Positions 22,780 to 32,734 of a stretch of 64,000 nucleotides of DNA are shown here, in pieces (position 1 is the first letter of the stretch; every line of letters starts with the position of its first letter). The DNA lies in contig JASJFT010000001.1 of the NCBI GenBank assembly GCA_030770425.1, positions 186,001-250,000 on the forward strand, written 5' to 3'. This stretch comes from Darksidea phi. Its lineage: Eukaryota; Ascomycota; Dothideomycetes; Pleosporales; Lentitheciaceae. A program made the position numbers and the translations under genes. The notes under the pieces are model-generated. The model made no database searches, had not been told where the DNA came from, and was given only the letters and a program-made list of their open reading frames with translations.

Positions 22780-23812
22780 GTGCATCTGTTACCGATGCTA
22801 ATAACCGATGGGCCACAGTTGACTGGGTACGGCAAATATGGTCAACGATGCTAAGCTGTATAGGTCTGGAGGTATTCTTGAGAGCCGGGTTGAGGTAGAA
22901 GCGGTAATTACCGAATCTTATCATAGAAGAAGTGTACCACTCTTTGATGCGATTTCCCGCCCCTAGCGGGGAACGTTATTCCGCGTATCTGTCCCCTCGT
23001 GCTTGTTATTCGCGATAGCACCGTACTTGACCCTCCCGAGCCACCGCCAGCCGCAACCGATGCCCATATTCTAGCAGACAGGGGAGGCACAGAGAGGGTA
23101 TCTAGTTGCGTCCGTAGCGATCGAATGATTTTCTGGAGTTCGGCATTCTGGTTTTTTGACGCTCGCAATCGTGCTATTCTGCTGTACGATGATCACCTTC
23201 AGACTTGCAATAAGCCCTGCTATATCATCTACCCTGCTGCTACTTTTCACTCACTCGGGAGAGGCAGATTCGAGTGTCATGGGAAACGGTGGCAGGTCAT
23301 TATGCTCGCTCGAGATTTGACCGTTTTGTGACAGTAGCGATCTTGTAGCTTCGGTTCTGGTTTGTACCGTCTGTAGTGCTGTTGTCCGTGTTTGCAGTGA
23401 CTGCTGAGCCTCCAGTACCTTCGCTCGGCTTCATGGCCAGAGCGGCTTGGCTACCCTCCCTACTAGCGCGGCAAGTAACTGACAATTTAAGTATGGATTT
23501 GACTATCAGGATACCGCTACGTATGTTGCAGTCGGATGAACCCAAAGCGGCCTGACGTGACTGCGGGTTACGTTATAGAAGGTACATGTTAGCAATTAGA
23601 ACTCAGCTGTGTATGCCAACTACGGCTTATCGCTCATCAGAAACTGTATAAAGTTGATGTCATATCTTCAAATGATAATCAACGTAAAGTAATGGCAGAA
23701 TAAATTTTACTCTCTTACAAACGTACAGTAATTACGGTTGTAAGTCACGAGAAACACTTGACTGCAACGTGTGATGAAGAGATCTATCAACTACGCTAGC
23801 ACTAGCTTTCTT
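22780..23812. other. Intergenic with a possible retroelement Gag-like relic
   Basis: On the minus strand near 22920-23168 a coiled-coil-like stretch (NAELQKIIRSLRTQLDTL) is followed by ARIWASVAAGGGSGGSS, which resembles the linker of fungal non-LTR Gag-like proteins. No reverse transcriptase is near, so at most this is a relic. The rest, up to the HET gene, is AT-rich from about 23580. Confidence 0.25.
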
Positions 23813-25889
23813 CTACAGAAGTATGATGCTGGTCGGTTCCGGCAATTGAGAAGTAGATAACGGGGGGTCGTCAAGGTCTTTCCAGGTCTGTACAACACCA
23901 ACTCTGACGTAACTGTTTTCAGTGATGTCTACTAGTGAGATAGCCAAGCCGGCATTTGGACTAAGCATTAAAACCGCAGAGTCTTCGTGCCTCTCAAAAT
24001 CAAAGAAGACTTTCGCTTTCGTAAGCTTTTGATCACGCAGTCGAAGGTAACAGTTAAAGCCGTCGAAGCTGCGCTCTTGCCCGACTTGTTCGATGGTGGC
24101 TATAGGACCCCGAATCCGTGCGAAGCCCGCTTCCAATTCGCCTAGTGGATTTGCTCCGCTTGGCGTAAGGCTACATTGTTCTAACTCGGCACAGTAGTCC
24201 GTTCCAGATTGGTGGAATTCGTATCTGATGACGCCTTCAACAGCTGCGAAAGACCATGACGGGGCTCTCCAGAAATCCAGTCTCTTTGGCCGCTTTGGTG
24301 CGAAGACGTACAAGTCTAGGTCCGGGTCCTCGAGACGCCATAGAAGACCTGCAAGAAAGTGGGTTTTCCATATGCCTGCGTAATAGGTATCGTTCGTCTG
24401 ACGCTGAATCGTAGCAATGACGCCTGAAAGCGCTGGAAATTTATCGGACTGATAGGTCATGCTCCGGGAAGTGTACGCCTGGATCAATTGATACCAGTGT
24501 CTCAAAGCGGTGTCCGGTAGGGATACGGATTTTAAGCCTTCGACGATATCACCAAGACGAAAATCCTCATCACCAGTACCAAAATTGCTGCCATCTTCAC
24601 AAATTGATGACTGAGCACATTCCCAGTACATCTGATCTGTCGCATAATGCAATGTACGAATTGCTAACAGTCGCTCCTGCAGAGTCCACACACGCTTCGA
24701 GAGAGGCTCGCTCTAGTGATAGTTAACCTAATCTGATGCCAGTGGCTATCGTTGAGAACTACGTACTCTCAGTGGCTCTAATCTAACGCTATCCATGGAT
24801 CCAGGTAGCGCACTCACGTCCTCACTAATAAAGTAGAGCTGAAATGGTCCCTCGTCGTCCTCGAATGAAACTGGATCCATGAACCTTGTTTTGCGAGGAT
24901 CGAGAAACCCTTCACTGCTATCTCTAGCTCTTGACGCAGCTATTGTGAGCCATGAATTGGAATATACCTCAGCCATAGAAGCTGCTTCGCGCTGCCAATC
25001 TGCTTTGTCATCTTGCACGATACAAAGACAGTCAATCCAGATATACCGAAGACCTAAATACCTGGTAATATAGATAGCATCTTGCAAGGTCTTTGGAAGG
25101 CGAGTAAAATCGATGTTCTTCATGTGGCTTACTCGGTTGTCCTTGGTCGTTTTGTATGCTAATGATGCTCCCCAACAGTAGCTTAGCGCAACGTACTGAC
25201 CATACTCTTTTGCGTGATTCTCAACCAGCTTACACTTCCCATTCTGAAAGAGGTTACGCCATGATTTATTAGCTACCATAGCCTCTCGCCTTGGCAGCGT
25301 ATCTAAGTCTAATACCCTGGTTGGCAATTTCATCTCATGGCTCACAACATGAGAGCATTGCGAATGGTTGCCACGGCAATCATCGAGCCATAACTCTATC
25401 TGCTTAAGAGAGTGATCGTGGATTGGACTTTCTTGGACAATTCGGTTCGTAACCTTCTCAGCCAATGGGGAATCTTTACAGAAAGCCATTAGCCTGAGTG
25501 ATACACTGTATGGTCGAATCTGATAACTCACCTAGGGCAGTATAGATCCCTATAGCCTTCCCGAAGAGCAGAGTTTCCGGCGCGTCTGTTCCGAGATATA
25601 TCCGTATCGACGGCGACGAAGGCCAGACAGCGAGACCAAGCCAAAGTGGTCTGTTTATATCTTCGTCCATCATCATGGTGTGATACCGAACAGTACTCTC
25701 CAAGGACTTTGCAATGATGTCGCAGAGCTCACATGTTTCACCGCTATCGATCAATTGCGGGATGGAGTCGTATGATCTGACATGATGGCTTGGGCCGGCG
25801 CCATCTTTGCTGAATCCAAGGGAAAGTGATTTGTCTCCCTCAAGGATCCTGCGGAAGGGAATAGATTTGCATATAGGACAAGGAGGCAT
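23813..25889 (-). CDS. Heterokaryon incompatibility (HET) domain protein
   Basis: Exons 25532-25889, 24767-25473 and 23813-24712 with introns of 58 and 54 nt give 654 aa. The joins read YTAL-DSPLAEKV and EPLR-SEPLSKRVWTLQERL. The N-terminus MPPCPICKSIPFR and GETCELCDII look like paired Cys motifs that could bind metal (inference). HET motifs are YVALSYCWG (213-221), LPKTLQDAI with LGLRYIWIDCLCIVQDD, and WTLQERLL near residue 363. The C-terminal region has the usual WAPSWSFA-like element (FWRAPSWSFAAVEG). Family members trigger programmed cell death after fusion of incompatible strains; which partner this one recognises is unknown. The surroundings are AT-rich, as is common for HET genes. Confidence 0.9.
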
Positions 25890-27271
25890 CGTGGCCACTA
25901 ATGGACTAGACGGAACACACTGAATTTGGACGTTTGTAACCACAAAGATCACCACCGCATACAGAGCAGAGAAGTCAAGGTTCAGCTGCTCTGGGTCAAA
26001 GACAAGTCATGGCCTAAAACCTGGCTAAAGCCCCGCAGACGTGCGCCCGAATATTGAGGTGGATGCGCGCTGACTCAGCGGCACTAGCTACAGACGGTTA
26101 GTATAGATCTCGTCTCACATAAATACAGCTCGTCGAACGGCTGCAGATCCAACAAGTTACAATGAGACTTCTAAACATGCATACGCTGCAATTAGAAGAG
26201 TCGTGAGAATACTCCTCTGTACACCATTCTTCCGTATACATGAGAAGATAATGAGATGGTGTTCTCAGACCTATCAGACCACAATTGTACGACATGAGCA
26301 GAGTATGTAAACAGGCCGCCAGCAATGATTTCGACTGGGTATAGATAGATACCTGCTATATCTAGGAATCTTACACCAGCTAAAAACTCCCTACAAAGGG
26401 TAGGTATACCTACTTCTAGAAATAGGTCTTTTACCCTAATCTGGTTTCGCATCATAAGTCCTCCTAATTGACTATACCGGGTCCCATTCTCCTTCATTAA
26501 GCTAATACGAGCATTTTCTTAGACACCTTGCATCTTGGATCCCTTGGCGTGCGGCTATGTGCATGCATCGTGTCCTCATCGGGTCCCCATTGCCGTAAGG
26601 CTGAAACAAGCCAAAGGTAGTGTCGTCCTCCCACTAGATGCTCCCTCTCTTTAGTATCCGCGATTAAAGAAAACGCTCCAATAGTGACTATCTAGGAAGT
26701 GAAGGAAGGTGACATGCCTGTATGCAGTATATCGACAGGGAATCCTTAAACGGAATTTCTAATCTGAGCAGAACGAGAAAGCATTTGCTAATTCATCGGG
26801 CTGAGGAAGGATGCCGCGCGCAAGTTTTTGGACGAATCGACTTTGATGGCCTTAGGCTGAGGTGCACACTTCCTGTCCTTCGAATCTATTGGTGCTGTGG
26901 GGGTTCGCTTTTTTTCTAGGCGCTATGCCGCAGCAGAACCGCCCCCAAATGCTCTTGAAGTTTTCAAAGGTATTGGAATATATTGGAATATCGCCGCATC
27001 AAGGCTGTAGGGCGCTTATTAAAAAGCCACCGGCGTTCGCATATATAAGTTAACATACTCTTTTCTTTGGATACAAAGCAAATTCAAGCTACATTGCCTT
27101 CCGATTACATACGGATTCAGTCCTTTAATTGCCTCTGCTGTCTCTAAGTATCGCTTTCGCTCATATACCATCATTCTTGAAGCGGCTACGCTGTCATATA
27201 GCCTTTCGGGGTCGGTCCTATTAGTGAAAAGACGACTCTCCTACGGTTGTCCAACAGAGCAGCGCCAAAAG
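25890..27271. other. Intergenic, partly AT-rich
   Basis: About 1.4 kb between divergent genes. The part from about 26090 to 26500 is AT-rich with scattered stops in all frames and probably represents decayed sequence. No gene supported. A short local duplication (ATTGGAATAT twice) occurs near 26970. Confidence 0.35.
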
Positions 27272-28812
27272 ATGAAAACGGCAGCCCTCAGCCTCGCAGC
27301 AACTTTATGCTGGGTATGAATAGTTAAATGCCTGTCTTTGCGCTCATAACTAATAGTTAAAAGACGACCAATGCCAGCCCCCTTCAAAAACGAGTCACAG
27401 ATGGGATCTCCAGTTGTGGTCCGGATTGGATGCCCATCGACGATGTTTCAACCAACCATGGGCAAATAACTCGCCGAGGGTACAATAGCGCAGTGGACTT
27501 CTTTTGTGATCAAGCGCATGGTCAAACACTTGGAGGGCAGTTATATTTATCTCTTGCTACAAGGGTCTTTTTGAGTTTCGGAGAGGACCCCGCAGCACAC
27601 GGAATCAATGGGTATGTCTACTTCGAAATCCACAATAAACTGGACGAAGATCATGTGATAGATGGTAAGTATTTGGCACAACTTAACACCAATCTGCAGT
27701 GCTAACGAGAACAAGGTGACAAGTGCAAGGAGTACTTGAAAGCACTGTCAAAAGAGGGCGAGGAGTGCTATGGTCCGAGCAACAGAGATACGAAGGGAGG
27801 AACATGGCAGGTGGGAAGCGAAGACATATCGTATCACGCACTTGCAGAAAGAGTACCGCCCACCTTCGATGCCCTGGATAAGACGATCATCCTTAGAGAG
27901 GAAATCAAGCCTCTGGACATGAATTACAACGTTCCGGTTCCATTCCCATACTACTCGTTCAATGATGTTGTTCCGGTTGGGTGCCACAGCCATAACGACT
28001 ACGAACGGGGTATTGCGCTCTACTCCGCCCTCAGCGCTGGTTGTGTAAGTGCTGAGGTTGACGTATGGTTTAGCGGCGGCAACCTAAAAGTCGGCCACAT
28101 CGCTCCTCATCCCACCAAGACAATCACTGATGTCTACATCGATCCACTGAAGACGTTGCTGGAAGGGGTGGGAACTGTGTTTCCAGCAAAGCCAGACCAG
28201 GACTTTACTCTGCTTGTCGATTTCAAAGACGATTCAGTCGACACTTGGCAAGCTCTCGTCGACGCGTTGGCTCCACTACGGGATGGAGGCTGGTTGAGCC
28301 ATTATGATGGGGAATTCAAGAAAGGGAAGGTTACCGTTGTCGTGAGTGGCAAGTCGCCCTTTGACAAAGTTAACAATGATGCGCAAAACCCGGATAGAGC
28401 AATATTCTCCGATGCAATTCTACATAGCGATCTGGATGGTCGCGACATGTCAAACACTTACCTAGCTAGCGCTGATTTCAAGGATGCTGTTGGGGGCTCC
28501 GGGACTATTGAAGGTGAACACCTAGAGAAGCTGAAAGGTCAAGTCAATACCGCACACGACAAGGGATTCAGAGTCCGATACTGTATGTTCATCTCTCCAT
28601 TTCTAAGAAAAATCAGCTGACATACATTCTTTTTAGGGAATGGTCCTGACGAAGACCAGTGGCAACAGTTGGTTGATGAATGTGTTGACAGGATCAATGT
28701 ATACTATATCCTGGCTTTGAGGCCTTCTTGTGCTAACAGAGTGTAGACTGATGACCTTGAAAAGATGGCGTCTTTGGACTGGAAGTTGAATGGCGGAGGC
28801 TGCACGCTATAA
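27272..28812 (+). CDS. Secreted protein: unknown N-domain fused to Aim6/PLC-like phosphodiesterase
   Basis: Five exons (27272-27313, 27364-27664, 27716-28582, 28637-28698, 28747-28812), introns 48-54 nt, all frames restored, 445 aa. The N-terminus MKTAALSLAATLCWTTNAS is a signal peptide, followed by LQKR, a possible Kex2 site. Residues of about 25-165 form a domain I cannot name (SCGPDWMPIDD, GYNSAVDFFC, FFCDQAHGQT, GYVYFEIHNK, CYGPSNRDTKGGTW). From about 195, VGCHSHNDYERG, AEVDVW and KVGHIAPHP match the PLC-like TIM-barrel family of Altered inheritance of mitochondria 6, with the His/Glu-x-Asp/His active site kept. The product is probably an extracellular phosphodiesterase. Fusion versus two adjacent genes was checked: no stop or start codon context separates the halves. 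Confidence 0.75.
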
Positions 28813-29099
28813 TTTGACCACAGATGAACACGCCAGTCTAGTACAGAGTGTTAGTGATTTGAACCCGTAATTTAGGGTGAAGTGGGTCGGTAAATGAGGA
28901 TGTAAAAGCATGAGTGGGTATTGCGGCAGCGTTCACGGTGTACTTCGGATGATGCGGTGATATTTAATAAACGGTTTTTGGGAAAGATTTGGGAAGATAA
29001 TTTAGGCGAGGAAAAGAAGGGCCGCGGTGTGGTCCGGCACTCTCTGAAGACTCTCGAGGATTTCTTTGCTGGCATATGGGTATTAGTTACAAATCAACT

Positions 29100-29864
29100 T
29101 TAGTACATATCTTCCTTACAGTGGCGTACCCGCTCATTAACCAGGTAGATGTCTTCACTTGTTAGTATCTTTTGAACAAGTGTGTTGCCCCCCGATGTGC
29201 AACAACACGTAAAGTACGTATTAAGAGCTTGTACAAGGCCTCCTATTAGTCTGAAGGGTTTACTTAACGGGTAATAAGCTATCTCGATCGCGGTGGTGCG
29301 GAAGAGATAGTATCCAAAGGCCTTGTGGAAAACTGAGACGTAAATGCTGAATAGGCCTAATACGTGAAGCGCGGGATCATTGGGTATAGGAAGCACGTTG
29401 CGATCTTTAGAGGTATTCTTTTGTATCCGATCTGTTATACCATCGTAGTAGAGTGCTAAGAAGGCTGACAACGACTCTACGACTCCAAAGAAGCCGCCAG
29501 TCTTCCACGTAAACGCTATCATGGTCGCCTCCAGGAAAGTCATCCCAATCACTAGAGCTGTACCACGCCATATGTTCTTGCGATCATCTTTTATCATGAC
29601 TGGCAAGCAACAAACGAGCATCTGGATGGCTGCATGTGCCTGTGCCCAACATAGAACAGTGAACGCAGCATCAATGAATGCGGCTTCCGTGCTCCACAAT
29701 TTGTCTTCCTCTGCGTACAAGGAATCTAGTGTGAGCAGGTGCCGCAAAAGATGGGACGCGGCCCAATTCAATCCAGCAAGGTATAACCATGCGTTCGGCT
29801 CGAAGTGGTCGCGGCTCCTCAGGCTGTACCATGATGCGCATAAGTTAAGAACCACGCCGACCAT
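29100..29864 (-). CDS. Orphan integral membrane protein
   Basis: One exon of 254 aa from the ATG at 29864. Hydrophobic segments alternate with short loops: VGVVLNLCASWYSL, WLYLAGLNWAASHLLRHLL, AAFTVLCWAQAHAAIQMLVC, ALVIGMTFLEATMIAFTW, VLGLFSIYVSVFHKAFGYYLF and one more near the end. That suggests about six or seven TM helices. I recognise no family. The DNA around is more AT-rich than the housekeeping blocks, and the gene may be lineage-specific. An upstream short exon is possible, but the candidate intron would be too small. Confidence 0.5.
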   Translation of the reverse strand: MVGVVLNLCASWYSLRSRDHFEPNAWLYLAGLNWAASHLLRHLLTLDSLYAEEDKLWSTEAAFIDAAFTVLCWAQAHAAIQMLVCCLPVMIKDDRKNIWRGTALVIGMTFLEATMIAFTWKTGGFFGVVESLSAFLALYYDGITDRIQKNTSKDRNVLPIPNDPALHVLGLFSIYVSVFHKAFGYYLFRTTAIEIAYYPLSKPFRLIGGLVQALNTYFTCCCTSGGNTLVQKILTSEDIYLVNERVRHCKEDMY

Positions 29865-31879
29865 GCTCTGGGATCATAGAATCTGCTCACGTCTGCGAAG
29901 CCAATTGAGATGCATGGCTATGTATTTTGTGCATCGTACATCCATCGTGGTGATTGTCGTGCTTGACTTGTAAATATAGAAACGATACGGAGAAAGTATA
30001 TTAGCTAGTAGGGTCGAATGGAGGTATATATGATACTCGAGCGCTGTCAAGAGGCTGTGCCAATCAGACTACGCCTCGATTGAATGCTGCAAATGCCTAA
30101 TCTGTTTGGTTGACCGGCTCTGCAGCCTTGCAGCCTTGTGTCACTCTCTTCCATCAATTCTCGCGAACCTCCCTGCAGCAACAATTTGAGCACGCACAGT
30201 ACGATATATATGGCAATCTTTGCAAAGACCTCCGAGCAAGAGTCGGCCTATCTTGAATTAAAGTTGAGTAAGCAGAACACCATCAGCAACCGCGCATATG
30301 CCCCTTACTAGGCCATTCATAAGCATGAAACCCCTGCAAGCTCATATAACCTGTCATTACGACGTTCAGACACGGTTCTCAGCCATGCCACTCCTAAGTA
30401 TCTGTCCTTTGACTTCACGATTGCCGTTAGAAGGCCACGAGGAGCCTGATCGACTGCTAGGAAGTATGGACGCATTCACCGTACCGCAACGTCAAATCTT
30501 CGAACTGCGCAATGACCCTGCAGCAGTAGTTTCCACACACTTCCGGAGCATGTCATACCAGCGAAGAAAGAATCGAAACGATCTCGCCTCTCCCATTTTT
30601 TTTCAATTCACTCCGACATCAGCGTCGGCCAAACATACTTCGAACAAGGTATCTATTCTGCAAAGCTCGCGCTTGCTCGCTGTGTCCGAATCCATATTAG
30701 AGAATATCCTCAACATGCGCTTGATCTCCACCAGAAGATATCATTGAACTTCCCATATACCCCACTGCCGGAGGGATGTGGCGTCCACCTCGCAACCACA
30801 CCGCTCTTCCTAGTCTGTAAGTCTCTCCGCCGCTTGGCCCAGAAAATTCTTTTCAAATGTGCAATTTTCAACATCGCTCTTCTCTCCGATAGCCCAACAG
30901 CACATTTATAGCTCCATCATGACTGGACTGGCGACTTTGTTGGACCGAAACGCTGCATCCAGTCCGTATTGAGACGGGCTGAGAAAGTTGGGCTTGTCAT
31001 CGCTGTGCCAATGATCGATACCCAGCTCGATACGTCTAGAGGGGATTTGAACAGCTTTGTGGGGAAGAATGAAGAGAAAACGGAGTGTGACGCGAGGAGG
31101 AGAGAGGATAGTAATGACGAGGTCGACCCAGGGGTCCGAGGCCGCGTTGACAAAACAATGGCCTAATAGGGAGGAGATAGTTGACTATGAATTCTTAATT
31201 CATATGCTTTGAGCTGGACGCGTCGCTGATGTGATGATAGGTCTGCGTTCTTGATCTACATCGAGTTCTTTTCTCGCCACGTGCATTTCCGGAGGTACTG
31301 CGGCCGAATTGGGCTGTATTCATGAGCCCTGGGCCAATCGTCACTCCGTACACCTGCTTGAAGCCCCCTGCTACTTAGCTAAGAGGTAGGTTGCGATCGA
31401 ATGTCCTGTACAGATCTATAATGAAGCGTTGGTATCTGGTGATGGACGCTTCGAAAGTGAGTTCATGGAGGGTTGATGACTTGGCGACTGCTGATTCACC
31501 ACATCGCCCTTCATCGCCCCACAGTCTTGAGATATCGGGACACCAGCAAGCGCGATCACGAGAATCCGTAGAAGCTTAGTGAAGTAAATATACTGATGAT
31601 GGGAGAAAGATGAGAGCGGATTTCGCCGAAAAAGCGCATGTGAATCCGACAGCACTAACCCAGACGCCGCTAGCGCGAAGCTAACCGGCGCTAGGCACTG
31701 CCCCGCCCCCGAGCAACTCTTCCCTCCTCTTGCCACTCACCTCAATCCCGCATCATCATCATCGCACTCAGCCCAGCCCAAACAACCCACCAGCAAGCAC
31801 CCGCGTCTCTACATCTCACCCCGGCACCCGCACACCGTCAAAACCCGCACTTCAGCAGAGAGACCGTCCAACCAGTCTC
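29865..31879. other. Intergenic with a possible decayed gene at about 30298-31166
   Basis: About 2 kb. Between about 30298 and 31166 on the plus strand there are protein-like stretches in different frames: PQRQIFELRNDPAAVV, then LPEGCGVHLATTPLFLVCKSLRRLAQKILFKC, which resembles the LRR-less F-box-type proteins of fungi, then RAEKVGLVIAVPMIDTQLDT. No single model links them. I regard this as a relic or an unresolved gene. The right part holds the eIF1 promoter, with pyrimidine/CCA-rich sequence from about 31700. Confidence 0.3.
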
Positions 31880-32301
31880 ATGACCACGGACATTCAAAAC
31901 CTCAAGTCCTTCGATCCGTTCGCGGAAGCCGAAGACTCAGTCGGCGACCAGAAGACCGCCAGCCAGAATTACATCCACATTCGCATTCAGCGTAAGCCCC
32001 CCTCTCCCTCTCGCCGTACTCTCGCTTCTTTGTGCGAGCCTTCGCTAACGCTGACGCAGAGCGCAATGGTCGCAAGACCCTGACGACGGTCCAAGGCCTT
32101 CCCAAAAAATTCGACCAAAAGAAGATCCTCAAAGTCATCAAGAAGAAGTTCGCCTGCAATGGCACCGTCGTCACCGACACAGAGATGGGCGAGGTGATCC
32201 AGCTCCAGGGCGATCAGCGCAAGGATGTGCAGGAGTTCCTGACCGATAAGAAGGAGGGGCTGGGCTTGGATGCAAAGACCATAAAGGTCCACGGCTTCTA
32301 A
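31880..32301 (+). CDS. sui1: Translation initiation factor eIF1 (SUI1)
   Basis: Exons 31880-31991 and 32060-32301 flank a 68-nt intron (GTAAGC, branch GCTAACGC, acceptor ACGCAG) and give 117 aa. The sequence is the classic SUI1 fold: IHIRIQQRNGRKTLTTVQGLP, KKILKVIKKKFACNGTVV, and GEVIQLQGDQRKDVQEFL. It binds the 40S subunit and enforces AUG selection. The start at 31880 begins MTTDIQNLKSFDPFAEAED, a typical eIF1 N-terminus. It converges with DNA ligase I. Confidence 0.95.
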
Positions 32302-32734
32302 GCTGCACGTCTACCGTTGCGATCCCGCGTCGTCCCCGCCGCCCTCCTACCTTCCGCCCCACTGGCAACAATTTGGCGGAGGCTGGGAAGCGCGACTCGC
32401 TTACAGTCGGAGGCGGGGCTGAAAGTACGGCGCAGCATCGGTAGATACCCAGGGACCTGGACCTCATTATTCAGACTATGTCTTTTCCTAATGACTCTGC
32501 TTTGGGAATGCGGCGGAGGAATGCGTATCACTCTTGAGTCATGGCTTTACTGGTACCTGGTTACGAAAAGGGCAGGACATGGACTCATGTAGCGCAGACC
32601 CCGGTCCGGAGGGGTCGCGCTTGATAGTCAATTCACCATGTCCGCCAACACTCATCTCGTCATGCATGTTATCGTGACATTCATACATATTGTGAAGTGC
32701 TCTTTCGGGTCGCTCATACTGTGCCGCACGTGCC
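32302..32734. other. Intergenic between convergent genes
   Basis: About 430 bp of 3' flanks for eIF1 and DNA ligase. No gene recognised. Confidence 0.4.

Noticed and set aside
13035..25889. A secondary-metabolite gene cluster around the SDR, kinase and HET genes
   Set aside because: No polyketide synthase, peptide synthetase, terpene cyclase or cluster regulator is present.
27000..27060. Local duplication ATTGGAATAT and TATA-like sequence near the secreted protein gene
   Set aside because: Too short to call a repeat family, and its link to the gene is unclear.
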